Assembly (NCBI RefSeq): GCF_003205575.1 | Contig: NZ_PYBW01000013.1 | Span: 62,001-126,000 of the forward strand | From: Streptomyces tateyamensis | GTDB taxonomy: Bacteria; Actinomycetota; Actinomycetes; Streptomycetales; Streptomycetaceae | Direction of reading: 5' to 3' | Length of the DNA: 64,000 nt | In this document: positions 56,260-64,000 of the stretch, one piece after another | How positions within the stretch are numbered: position 1 is the stretch's first letter | Layout of the letters: the number at the start of each line of letters is the position of its first letter | Notes under the pieces: generated by a model | Seen by the model: only the letters and a program-made list of their open reading frames with translations | What the model was told of the DNA's origin: nothing | The model's database searches: none | Position numbers and translations under genes: made by a program

Positions 56260-57021
56260 GTGGACCAGAGGACCCACCGGGGGGGCGAGCGACGAGGGGT
56301 GCTGGACCATGTCCAGCGCGCCGTGGTCGCCGAGTGGGGAATGCTGTACGTGACCGTCCGGGACCACGTGGCGCGCAAGAGGTTCGCGTCCGTTCCGTTG
56401 GCGTTCACGGCCACGTTCCTGATCCTCCTGTTCAGCATCGTCCAGCACCTGCCGGGCGGGGAGCGCTTCGTCAGCCAGGTCGGTGTGGTGCGTGCCGCGC
56501 TGCCGCTGGACCTCTCGCTGCTGCGCACCCCGCTCTCGCTCTACGTGCCCGCCCTGGACCTGCCGGTCTGGGGTGCGCTAGCCCAGGTCCTGCTGGTCTT
56601 CGGCGTGGCCGAGATCGTGCTGGGCCGCAAGATGACCCTGCTGGTCGCCTACGCCTGCACTCTGACCGGCACGCTGTTCGCCCGGGTCGGCGTGCAGCTC
56701 GGCCCGGAGCACCTGTTCGGCTTCCCGGCCTGGGTCGCGCACATCCGCGACACCGGGCCGTCGGCGGCCGTGGTGGCGCTGGCCGTGGTGATCGCCTGGC
56801 GGTCCAGGGCCTGGTTCACCGGCGGCGCGGTGGTCGCCGCCATGGTCGGCGAGGCCGTGGCACTGCCGAACCTGGCCGGCCTGGAGCACGTGGTGGCGCT
56901 GCTCACCGCGGTGCTGATCGCGGCCACCGGCGAGGTCTTCGGCAGCTACTGGCCGCGGGTGCTGGGCGGCGTCCGGGCGGCCCGGCTGCTGGCCACCGAG
57001 AGCCGTCAGCGGACCGCCTGA
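56260..57021 (+). CDS. multi-pass membrane protein, possibly rhomboid-like
   Basis: 253 aa with about six hydrophobic helices. 'TGPSAAVVALAVVIAW' vaguely recalls a rhomboid GxSx turn, but I see no convincing partner His, so proteolysis is doubtful. Streptomycetes often carry a rhomboid-like protein beside the DUF2156 gene. GTG 56260 has GAGAGG 5 nt upstream. The 266-bp upstream region has a 7-bp inverted repeat GACTCGG/CCGAGTC (56124-56130 with 56146-56152). Confidence 0.75.
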   Translation: MDQRTHRGGERRGVLDHVQRAVVAEWGMLYVTVRDHVARKRFASVPLAFTATFLILLFSIVQHLPGGERFVSQVGVVRAALPLDLSLLRTPLSLYVPALDLPVWGALAQVLLVFGVAEIVLGRKMTLLVAYACTLTGTLFARVGVQLGPEHLFGFPAWVAHIRDTGPSAAVVALAVVIAWRSRAWFTGGAVVAAMVGEAVALPNLAGLEHVVALLTAVLIAATGEVFGSYWPRVLGGVRAARLLATESRQRTA

Positions 57022-57036
57022 GGGGTCGGGCCCGGC

Positions 57037-59703
57037 TCAGGAGTAGTCGCGCGGCAGCGGCTGCTCGAACCAGACCACCTTGCCGACCGCCTTGCGGGCG
57101 GTGCCCCAGCGCTCGGCCAGCTTGCTGACCAGGTTGAGGCCCCGCCCGCTCTCGTCCATCGACTCGGCGGGCTCCAGCGAGGGCAGGTTGTGGTTGTCGT
57201 CGCTGACCTCCACCAGCAGCTTGTCCACCCGGATCAGCTGCAGCTGGACGTAGTCCCGGGCCACTCGCACCGCGTTCGTCACCAGCTCGCTGACCAGCAG
57301 CTCGGTGGTGTCGGACAGGGCGGTCAGCCGCCAGGCGGCCAGCTGCTCGCGCACCAGTGCGCGGGCCCGGTGGACCTCGGCGGTGTCCACCTCCAGGGTC
57401 CAGGTGGCGACCTCGGTCTCGGCGACCCCGTCGAAGCGGGCCACCAGCAGCGCCACGTCGTCCTTGCGGTCGTCCGAGTGCAGCCGGTCCAGCACCGTGT
57501 CGCAGGCCTCGTCCGGGGTGCGGCGCGGGTCGATCAGGTTGCCGCACAGCGCCGCCAGGCCCGCTCCTATGTCGCCGCCGCGCACCTCGACCAGCCCGTC
57601 GGTGCAGAGCACCAGCATCGAGCCGTCCTCGACGTGGATCGTCTTGGCCACGAACGGCACCCCGCCGACCCCGATCGGGGCGCCGGCCGGGATCTCCAGC
57701 AGCTCGCCGGTGCCGTCCGGGTGCACCAGCACCGGCGGCACGTGGCCGGCGCTGGCCAGCTCGCAGGTGCGGTTGATCGGGTCGTAGACCGCGTACAGGC
57801 AGGTGGCCAGGTGGTCGTCGCCGATCTTCTGGGCCAGGTTGTCCAGGTGGCGCAGCAGCTGGCCGGGCGGCAGGTCCAGCGCGGCCAGGGTCTGCATCGC
57901 GGTGCGGTAGCGGCCCATCGCGGCGGCCGAGTGCAGGCCGTGGCCCATCACGTCGCCGACCACCAGGGCCACCCGGCTGCCGGGCAGCTGGATCGCGTCG
58001 AACCAGTCGCCGCCGACCTCGGCACGGCGGTCGCCCGGCATGTAGCGGTGCGCGATCTGCACCCCGGGGATCCGCGGCGGGCGGGTCGGGATCATCGAGC
58101 GCTGCAGCGTGGTGGCGACCTTGGCCTCGGCCCGGTGCAGCCGGGCGTTGTCCAGCGAGAGCGCGGCCCGGGCGGCCAGCTCCATCAGGGTGGCTGCCTC
58201 CGACTCGTCGAACGCCGTCCGGTCGGGCAGCCGCAGCAGCTTCAGGATGCCCAGCACGGTGCCGCGCGCGGACAGCGGCAGCACCAGCATCGAGCGCCCG
58301 GAGACCACCGGTACCAGGCCCGGCCCGCCGCCCAGCGCCGCCGCGTAGTCCACCGCGATGTCGGTGGTGACCAGGGGCACCAGCACCGCCTGGTTGCGCT
58401 GCAGTGCCATCCCCGGCGGGGTGGAGCGCGGCATCGCCAGCAGCGCGCCCTCCTCCAGCACGTGCGCCCAGGCGGAGGACTCGGCGAAGCTGCGGGCCAC
58501 CCGGCGCAGCATGGTGTCGTCGTCCGGCTGCTCCTCGGGCAGCTCGGCGTCCGAGATCAGCCGGTCCAGCAAGTCCACGCTGGCGAAGTCGGCGACCCGG
58601 GGGACCAGCACCTGGCACAGCTCGCGGGCGGTGGCGTCCAGGTCCAGCGTGGTGCCGACCTTGCCGCCCACCTCGTTCAGCAGGGCCAGTTGCTCGCCGC
58701 CCCGGTCGGCGGTCGGCGGCGGCGCGCTCGCGGTGGACGGCTCGGTGGTCGGCGGACGCCCCTGGCCGGGCTCGGCGTGGTCGGCCCGCTGCCCGGGCAG
58801 CGCCGAGGCCGCCGAGGGCGGCTGCTGGGTCGCGGCGGCCGGGCGCGGCTCCGGGACCACCCGCAGGCCGGCCGCGGCCACCCGCTGCTGCGGGGTCGGG
58901 TAGCGCCGGCCCAGGCCTGCGGCGAGCGCGGCCACCCCCGCGGTGGCCGGCGCGTTCGGCGGCGGGACCACCGGCAGCCGGGTGCTGGCGTCCATCCGCA
59001 GCGCGGGCGCACCGGCGGCGGCCACCTGGCGCAGCAGCGCACGCTGTCGGGCCGGGTCGAGCCGGCCCAGCAGCGGGGCCAGCGCGCCGGCCCCGCCCGG
59101 GGCGGTCGGGCCCAGGGCGGCCGAGATGCGGTGGAAGCTGCCCTGGGCGCCCTCGGCGGCGTACGGCAGCAGCCGGCGCCCGATCGCGATCCGCGGGCCG
59201 CGCATCCGCAGCGGGCGGGCGTCGGCGGCCAGCAGCAGCAGGCTGCGCCCGTCCGGCTCGACCAGCGGGTAGGCCCACCAGAGCACCGAGCGCGGCCGCT
59301 CCTCGCGGTCGGTCACCGGCATCAGGCCGGCCCAGGCGCCGCCGGCGGTCAGGTCGTCCAGGGTGTCGAAGGCGTCGCACCGCCGGGCGGTGGGCAGCAG
59401 CGGGTCGGTCGCCTGGCGCGGCTCCACGGCCGGCAGCAGGCCGCTGGCCGCCCGGCCCTGCACCGCCTCGGTGCGGTGGCCGAAGAGCTCCTCGGCGGTC
59501 CGGTTCCACCGCGCGATCCGGCCGTCGGGGTCGATCAGCACCGCGGCCAGGCGCACCATCGCGACCACGCCGGCCGGCTGCTCGGCCGGTTCGGCCGGCT
59601 CGCCCTGGGCGGTCGGCCCGCCGTGCGCCGCGGCCGCCACCGAACCCAGGGAACGGGGCAGCTCGGCCTGGGTGTCCGCTGTTGAGTTCGGGTCGTCCAC
59701 CAT
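57037..59703 (-). CDS. PAS/GAF/PP2C (SpoIIE-type) phosphatase with C-terminal HATPase
   Basis: 888 aa. PAS-like domain ~45-110 ('LIDPDGRIARWNRTAEELFGHR'), a long Pro/Ala/Arg linker, GAF ~345-500, SpoIIE/PP2C ~515-735 ('DRRAEVGGDWFDAIQL', 'GDVMGHGLHSAAAMGRYR', 'LCTDGLVEVRGGDI', 'DDVALLVARF') and an RsbW-like GHKL domain ~750-880 ('LLVSELVTNAVRVAR', 'DESGRGLNLVSKLAERWG'). Such streptomycete proteins regulate anti-anti-sigma factors in partner-switching; no partner is adjacent. ATG 59703 with GGGAGCG upstream. Confidence 0.92.
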   Translation of the reverse strand: MVDDPNSTADTQAELPRSLGSVAAAAHGGPTAQGEPAEPAEQPAGVVAMVRLAAVLIDPDGRIARWNRTAEELFGHRTEAVQGRAASGLLPAVEPRQATDPLLPTARRCDAFDTLDDLTAGGAWAGLMPVTDREERPRSVLWWAYPLVEPDGRSLLLLAADARPLRMRGPRIAIGRRLLPYAAEGAQGSFHRISAALGPTAPGGAGALAPLLGRLDPARQRALLRQVAAAGAPALRMDASTRLPVVPPPNAPATAGVAALAAGLGRRYPTPQQRVAAAGLRVVPEPRPAAATQQPPSAASALPGQRADHAEPGQGRPPTTEPSTASAPPPTADRGGEQLALLNEVGGKVGTTLDLDATARELCQVLVPRVADFASVDLLDRLISDAELPEEQPDDDTMLRRVARSFAESSAWAHVLEEGALLAMPRSTPPGMALQRNQAVLVPLVTTDIAVDYAAALGGGPGLVPVVSGRSMLVLPLSARGTVLGILKLLRLPDRTAFDESEAATLMELAARAALSLDNARLHRAEAKVATTLQRSMIPTRPPRIPGVQIAHRYMPGDRRAEVGGDWFDAIQLPGSRVALVVGDVMGHGLHSAAAMGRYRTAMQTLAALDLPPGQLLRHLDNLAQKIGDDHLATCLYAVYDPINRTCELASAGHVPPVLVHPDGTGELLEIPAGAPIGVGGVPFVAKTIHVEDGSMLVLCTDGLVEVRGGDIGAGLAALCGNLIDPRRTPDEACDTVLDRLHSDDRKDDVALLVARFDGVAETEVATWTLEVDTAEVHRARALVREQLAAWRLTALSDTTELLVSELVTNAVRVARDYVQLQLIRVDKLLVEVSDDNHNLPSLEPAESMDESGRGLNLVSKLAERWGTARKAVGKVVWFEQPLPRDYS

Positions 59704-60013
59704 GGGGTCCGTGTCGCTCCCGCCTGTCCGGCCGAGTCGGCCACCTGTGCGGCTGTCAGGTATCAGGTTCTCGCCAGTGCCGCTCCCAGCGAAGCACGGT
59801 CCGGTCGCCGACCGGTACCGAAACCGTCAGATTCCTCAGTATCAGTTGTGTGTCACCCAGCGTGCGCCCTGTTGCACGCCCTGTCCATCTCCTTCTTGGC
59901 CTGAAATCGTCGCACCTCTGGGATCACTCCTCCGGCGCACCGGGCCCGGGTTAGGCTCAGCTCCGGCCGTGCCCCGCCGGGGCCGCGGGGAAACCGACGA
60001 ACGAGGACGAGCA
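59704..60013. other. divergent promoter region
   Basis: 310 bp without genes between the SpoIIE-type regulator (minus) and the J-domain gene (plus). A 6-bp dyad CCGGTC/GACCGG with 3-bp spacer lies at 59801-59815. No certain promoter hexamers. Confidence 0.4.
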
Positions 60014-61216
60014 GTGACCGCAGTCAGCCCGGTCCCGTGGACCGACCCCGAGCGGCAGCAGTGGGAGGAGCGGGTCGCCGCCACCGAACTGGCCTGGCTG
60101 ACCCTGGACGTGGACGTGGCCACCCTGCGGGTGGAGATCGACAACTTCGCGCTGGTCCACCACGAGCTGCTCGGCCCGCTCTACGCCCGGCTGGACGAGC
60201 TGGAGGCGCTGGTCGCCGAGGCCCGAGCCGCCCGCTCCGGCGATCCCGAGGACCTGCGCCGGGCCCAGCAGGCCCGTCAGCTGGTGGACGAACTGCCGGA
60301 CCTGGACGGGCTGCTCGACAGCGTGCGCCAGGCGGAGGCGATGACCGAGGCACCCGAACCGGTGCCGACCCCGCCCCGGGTCCGCGCGGGCAAGGAGGCC
60401 CAGCGGCTCTACCGCGAGCTGGCCCGCCGGGCGCACCCCGACCTGTCCACCGACCCGGCCGAGCAGCAGCGCCGCTCGGCGTTCATCGCCCGGGCCAACG
60501 AGGCCTACGGGCGCGGCGACACCGAGGCGCTGCGGGTGCTGAGCGAGGAGTGGTCCACCGCGCCCGAGAGCGCGCCGGCCCCGGACGCGGCGGAGCGCGG
60601 CGACTGGCTGGTGCAGCGGCTGGACTGGCTGACCGCGCGGATCGGCGAGCTGGCCGCCGAGCGGGTCCGCCTGGAGTCCACCGCGATGGGCGAGCTGCTG
60701 ATGCTGGGCGGCGCCGACCCGGACGCGCTGCTGGCCGAGCTGGCCGAGCAGCTGCTGGCCCGGGCCGGCGCGCTGCAGACCGAGCTGTCCGGATTGCTCG
60801 GCTCGGCCCCGCCGGGCGCCGCGGCGGGTGACAATGGGCCCTCCGCGGGCCGTCACGCGTCCGCCCCCCGACGACAGGAGACTCCCGGCATGTTCCAGCA
60901 GATCCCCACCGCCGACGTGGCCGGCCTGCCCAGTGACGCGGTGCTGCTCGACGTGCGTGAGCAGGACGAGTGGGACGCCGGCCACGCCGAGGGCGCGCTG
61001 CACATCCCGATGAGCCAGTTCACCGCCCGTCTGGACGAGGTGCCCGACGGCCGGCTCTACGTGCTGTGCCGGGTCGGCGGGCGGTCCGCCCAGGTGGTCC
61101 AGTACCTGATCGGCCAGGGCCGCGAGGCGGTCAACGTGGACGGCGGGATGTTCGCCTGGGAGCAGTCCGGGCGCCCGCTGGTGAGCAGCTCGGGCGACCA
61201 GGCCTTCGTGCTCTGA
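60014..61216 (+). CDS. J-domain-like protein fused in frame to a rhodanese domain
   Basis: 400 aa as one open frame. Residues ~1-110 are a charged helical region. A short J-like domain follows, with 'RLYRELARRAHPDLSTDP' placing HPD at ~141-143. Residues ~190-270 are coiled-coil rich. A Gly/Ser/Arg-rich linker (~275-292) follows, then a rhodanese domain (293-400): 'AVLLDVREQDEWDAGHAEGALHIPM' by span, active-site Cys in 'YVLCRVGGRSAQVV'. An AGGAG (60876-60880) precedes an internal ATG at 60890, so the rhodanese alone (108 aa) is probably also made. See findings for the likely stop-loss. GTG 60014 with GAGGACGAG upstream. Confidence 0.8.
   Translation: MTAVSPVPWTDPERQQWEERVAATELAWLTLDVDVATLRVEIDNFALVHHELLGPLYARLDELEALVAEARAARSGDPEDLRRAQQARQLVDELPDLDGLLDSVRQAEAMTEAPEPVPTPPRVRAGKEAQRLYRELARRAHPDLSTDPAEQQRRSAFIARANEAYGRGDTEALRVLSEEWSTAPESAPAPDAAERGDWLVQRLDWLTARIGELAAERVRLESTAMGELLMLGGADPDALLAELAEQLLARAGALQTELSGLLGSAPPGAAAGDNGPSAGRHASAPRRQETPGMFQQIPTADVAGLPSDAVLLDVREQDEWDAGHAEGALHIPMSQFTARLDEVPDGRLYVLCRVGGRSAQVVQYLIGQGREAVNVDGGMFAWEQSGRPLVSSSGDQAFVL
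60876..60880 (+). promoter_or_regulatory. internal ribosome-binding site for the rhodanese start
   Basis: AGGAG at 9-nt spacing before ATG 60890, within the coding frame of the upstream J-domain protein. It decides the start of a free-standing 108-aa rhodanese. Confidence 0.65.
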
Positions 61217-61238
61217 GCCGGCCGGGTTAGGGGGACGG

Positions 61239-61904
61239 ATGACTGCCACCGGGGGGGACCTGGAGGCACCGGCCGAGCCGCGGCACTGGTCGCGGCCGGC
61301 TCTGCTGGTGCTGACGGCCGCCGGGATGGCGCTGGTCACCGGCACCGTGGCGCTGCTGGCCGGCTGCTTCCTGCAGTCCGCGCCGCCCGGCCCGGTCACC
61401 CAGCGCTACCAGGCCAAGCTGAACGGCCTGGTGATGCCGGAGTTCGAGCAGAACTGGAAGCTCTTCGCGCCGGACCCGCTGCAGTTCAACATCGCGGTCC
61501 AGGCCCGGACCCGCACCGCCGGCGGGGACGGCGACTGGGTCGACCTGACGGCCGGTGACATCGCCGCGATCCGGCACAACCCGGTCCCCGGCCACGCCCA
61601 GCAGAACCTGCTGCGGCGGGCCTGGGACTTCTACGACAGCACTCACGACAGCGAACACGGTCCCACCGCCGGGCCGCGCAGCGAGCTGGCCGAGCAGTAC
61701 CTCAAGCGGATCGCGCTGCAGCGGCTGGGCCGCACCGGGCCCGGCGGACCGGTCACCGCGGTCGAGCTGCGCTCGGCCACCGTGGCGATCACACCGCCGC
61801 CGTGGAGCGGCCAGCAGCAGAGCAGCCAGCAGAGCGGGCAGGTCCAGTACTCCGAGCTGCCCTGGTGGCCGGTCTCCGACACGGACTACCAGGGGTTGGC
61901 ATGA
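61239..61904 (+). CDS. DUF5819 family protein
   Basis: 221 aa. One N-terminal transmembrane helix ('LLVLTAAGMALVTGTVALLAGCF', ~25-48) then an extracytoplasmic domain with 'MPEFEQNWKLFAPDP' characteristic of DUF5819. Function unknown. The stop overlaps the HTTM gene start (ATGA), so the two are co-translated. Confidence 0.88.
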   Translation: MTATGGDLEAPAEPRHWSRPALLVLTAAGMALVTGTVALLAGCFLQSAPPGPVTQRYQAKLNGLVMPEFEQNWKLFAPDPLQFNIAVQARTRTAGGDGDWVDLTAGDIAAIRHNPVPGHAQQNLLRRAWDFYDSTHDSEHGPTAGPRSELAEQYLKRIALQRLGRTGPGGPVTAVELRSATVAITPPPWSGQQQSSQQSGQVQYSELPWWPVSDTDYQGLA

Positions 61905-63169
61905 GTGGTACCGCGCCGCAGCCGCAGACCGGCAGCCGGGCGGGCGAGGGCCTGCTGACAGGCATCCCGTCGCAGCCCGGCCCGCTGCGCGCCGAACCCG
62001 AGGCACCCGCCGCCGCGGGCCCGGCGCCCGCCGCACCGCGGCCGAGCGCGGGCGACCTGCTGGCCCGGGGGCTGGAGCTGTTCACCGGCCGCCCGCTGGC
62101 CCGCCACCAGGCGGCGGCGCTGCGGATCTGCTTCGCCCTGGTGGTGCTGCTGCAGCTGCTGCGCGAGTGGCCCGAACGCCGAGTGGTGTACGGCGACCGG
62201 AGCGCCTGGAGCCTGGACCTGGCCCGCCGGCTGACCGCCCAGGACCACGCCTTCTCGGTGCTGCTCTGGCAGGACGGGCGGTGGTGGTTCGAGGCCTGCT
62301 ACGCGGTGGCGGTGCTGGCCGCGGTGCTGATGCTGCTCGGCTGGCGGACCAGGTTCAGCTCGGTGCTCTTCCTGCTCGCCGTCGTCTCGGTGCAGAACCG
62401 CAGCATCCTGGTCGGCGACGGCGGGGACAACATCGTCCACCTGATGGTGATCTACCTGGCCTTCACCCGGTGCGCCGAGGTCTGGTCGCTGGACGCCCGG
62501 CGCCGTGCGCGCGGCGGGTCGGCCGGTGCGCTGCCCGGGGTGCTGCTCTGGCTGCTCAGCGCCGCGGCGCTGACGGCGGCTCAGCTGACCGGCCGGCTGA
62601 GCTGGCGCAGCGGGGACTGGCCGCACCTGGGCTGGGCGGCGCTGCTGTGGACCATGTGGGCCGCGGCCGGCCTCTGGTACGCGACCGGGCGCTGGTGGCC
62701 GCGGGGCGAGCCGCGGGCGGTGCTGGACGCGCTGGGCAGCATGGTGCACCACTGCGCCATGGTGGTGATCGCCGCTCAGGTGCTGCTGGTGTACACCACG
62801 GCCGGCCTGTACAAGGTGCAGGGCTCGCGCTGGCAGGACGGCACCGCGCTCTACTACCCGCTGCACCTGGCCTACTTCACCCCCTGGCCGGCCCTGTCCG
62901 GACTGCTCGCCTCCAGCATGCTGCTGGTCTTCGCGCTCTCCTACGGCACCGTGCTGACCCAACTGGCCTTCCCGGTGGTGCTCTGGTCGCGCCGGGCGAA
63001 GAACGTGCTGCTGGTCCTGATGGTGGCCGAGCACGCGGGCATCGCGGTGCTGCTGGGCCTGCCGGTCTTCTCGCTGGCCATGGTGGCGGCGGACTCGGTC
63101 TTCCTGCCCACCGCCTTCCTGCTCTGGCTGGGCGCCCGGTCCCGCCCCGGGCGGCGGGCAGTGACCTAG
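61901..63169 (+). CDS. HTTM domain membrane protein
   Basis: 422 aa. A ~50-residue Pro/Ala-rich N-terminus, then eight or so hydrophobic helices of the HTTM (horizontally transferred transmembrane) type: 'LRICFALVVLLQLLREWPERRVVYGDRSAWS' by span, 'NRSILVGDGGDNIVHLMVIYLAF', 'TTAGLYKVQGSRWQDGTALYYPL'. HTTM is the membrane part of vitamin K-dependent gamma-carboxylase homologues; in bacteria its substrate is unknown. Pairing with DUF5819 by ATGA is conserved in my memory of streptomycetes. Confidence 0.88.
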   Translation: MSGTAPQPQTGSRAGEGLLTGIPSQPGPLRAEPEAPAAAGPAPAAPRPSAGDLLARGLELFTGRPLARHQAAALRICFALVVLLQLLREWPERRVVYGDRSAWSLDLARRLTAQDHAFSVLLWQDGRWWFEACYAVAVLAAVLMLLGWRTRFSSVLFLLAVVSVQNRSILVGDGGDNIVHLMVIYLAFTRCAEVWSLDARRRARGGSAGALPGVLLWLLSAAALTAAQLTGRLSWRSGDWPHLGWAALLWTMWAAAGLWYATGRWWPRGEPRAVLDALGSMVHHCAMVVIAAQVLLVYTTAGLYKVQGSRWQDGTALYYPLHLAYFTPWPALSGLLASSMLLVFALSYGTVLTQLAFPVVLWSRRAKNVLLVLMVAEHAGIAVLLGLPVFSLAMVAADSVFLPTAFLLWLGARSRPGRRAVT

Positions 63170-63170
63170 A

Positions 63171-64000
63171 ATGTCCGGTATGCCGTGGCTCGCCGCACTC
63201 CGTCACACCGGGCGGGCGGGGCTGCGGTTGGAGCGGGCGATCGGGGATCCGGTGCGGGCCGGGCGCGGTGCCGCGGCGGTGGCCCTGGTGGTCTTCCCGG
63301 TGCTGGGGCTGCTCGGCCCGGCCCAGGCCACCTCCGCGGCGATGGGCGCCTTCATCGCCGGCACCGCGACCTTCCAGCGCAGCTTCCGTCCGCGGCCCTC
63401 GCTGGCGCTGGCGGCCGGGATCGGACTGGGCGTCAGCACCTTCCTCGGCTATCTGGCGGTCGGCGTGCCCGGGCTCTTCCCGGTGCTGCTGGCCGCCTGG
63501 TGCTTCGCGGCCGGCCTGGCCTGGGCGCTCGGGCCGACCGCAGGAGTGGTGGCGGCCAACACGGTGACCGTGATGCTGGTGGTCGTCCAACTGCCCGTCA
63601 GCGTGCCCACCGCGGTGGGCCACGCGCTGCTGTGCGCGCTCGGCGGCGGGGCGCAGGCGCTGGTGATCACCCTGTTCCCGGTGAAGAACTGGGGCGCGCA
63701 GCGCGAGGCGCTGGCCGACGCCTACGCCGAACTGGCGGACTACGCCCGCCGGCTGCGCCACGACCCGCACGCCACCATCGACCCGGCCCCGCTGATGACC
63801 GCCCGGCACGCCGCCACCCTGACGCCCTGGCAGGCCCGGCGCCGGCCGCCCGAACTGCAGGGCCTGCGCACCATGGCCGAGCGGATCCGGCCCACCCTGG
63901 CTGCGGTGGCCGACCCCGAGCTCGGCGCGGCCGCCGAGGGGCCGGAGCGGGACCGGGCGCGCGAGCTGCTGGACGGGGCCGCCCAGTTGCTGGACGCGCT
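63171..64000 (+). CDS. FUSC family protein (3' partial)
   Basis: The first 276 residues are visible; the frame stays open to the window end. ATG 63171 lies 1 bp after the HTTM stop; ATG 63180 is an alternative. After 'GDPVRAGRGAAAVALVVFPVLG' come paired membrane hairpins ('FIAGTATFQRSFRPRPSLALAAGIGLGVSTFLGYLAVG', by span) and then a cytoplasmic helical region ('QREALADAYAELADYARRLR'), the layout of fusaric-acid/aromatic-acid exporter (FUSC) proteins. Substrate unknown. Confidence 0.85.
   Translation, partial: MSGMPWLAALRHTGRAGLRLERAIGDPVRAGRGAAAVALVVFPVLGLLGPAQATSAAMGAFIAGTATFQRSFRPRPSLALAAGIGLGVSTFLGYLAVGVPGLFPVLLAAWCFAAGLAWALGPTAGVVAANTVTVMLVVVQLPVSVPTAVGHALLCALGGGAQALVITLFPVKNWGAQREALADAYAELADYARRLRHDPHATIDPAPLMTARHAATLTPWQARRRPPELQGLRTMAERIRPTLAAVADPELGAAAEGPERDRARELLDGAAQLLDA

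Noticed and set aside
54170..57021. DUF2156 gene as a full lysX/mprF lysyltransferase
   Set aside because: There is no lysyl-tRNA synthetase domain fused, and the aminoacyl transfer activity cannot be established, so only DUF2156 is called.

Overview
The window is about 72% GC and comes from an actinobacterium. Its gene order is the conserved origin neighbourhood of Streptomycetaceae. The support is: a dnaA-oriC-dnaN core with Streptomyces-type DnaA boxes (TTGTCCACA), a parAB cassette with GTTTCACGTGAAAC parS sites, DLW-39, DUF5324, DUF6049, class E sortase, chaplin and CrgA genes, and heavy use of GTG starts. The dnaA N-terminus looks to me more like Kitasatospora or a relative than Streptomyces in the narrow sense, but that is inference from memory.

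Layout, left to right. Positions 1-13.9 kb hold an LppU/SCO3897-like protein (5' end cut), an unknown protein, CCA tRNA nucleotidyltransferase, DUF6049, MurJ, a membrane pseudokinase, SigM with its anti-sigma factor, and trxB-trxA behind a SigR-type promoter. Positions 14.0-20.6 kb run on the minus strand: GNAT, ParB, ParA, RsmG, Jag/KhpB, YidC, YidD, RnpA and RpmH. Positions 20.6-23.9 kb hold dnaA and oriC, a roughly 1 kb gene-free region with about 20 DnaA-box-like nonamers. Positions 23.9-33.6 kb hold dnaN, gnd, recF, a DciA-like DUF721 gene, gyrB, gyrA and DUF3566. Positions 33.8-36.8 kb hold a cyclopropane-fatty-acid-synthase-like methyltransferase, tRNA-Ile(GAT), DLW-39, tRNA-Ala(TGC) and DUF5324. 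Positions 37-49.7 kb hold rhomboid, CrgA, DUF881, a PabA/TrpG amidotransferase, two class E sortases, PknB, PbpA, a PP2C phosphatase, FhaB, FhaA and tRNA-Leu(CAG). Positions 49.7-64 kb hold accessory housekeeping genes: a K+ channel, a FluC pair, a roadblock-like protein, a hydrolase, a chaplin, an orphan response regulator, DUF2156, a membrane protein, a PAS/GAF/SpoIIE/HATPase regulator, a J-domain-rhodanese fusion, DUF5819, HTTM and FUSC (3' end cut).

The genes form linked modules. Replication: DnaA, DnaN, RecF, DciA, gyrase, and DnaA boxes both in oriC and outside it. Segregation: ParAB with six exact parS sites, all on the rpmH side of oriC. Cell-envelope growth control: PknB, the PP2C phosphatase, FhaA/B, PbpA, CrgA, MurJ and its pseudokinase partner. 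Thiol and envelope stress: SigM and trxBA.

The most notable oddities are: a compact cluster of four perfect DnaA boxes between rhomboid and crgA; two perfect DnaA boxes inside a coding sequence 22 kb from oriC; two in-frame parS sites exactly 75 bp apart in the sigM tail; a parS embedded in a 34-bp perfect palindrome between parB and the GNAT gene; the absence of the rodA/ftsW SEDS gene between pbpA and the phosphatase gene; and an apparent stop-loss fusion of a J-domain protein to a rhodanese. I saw no insertion sequences, prophage, CRISPR array or rRNA genes.
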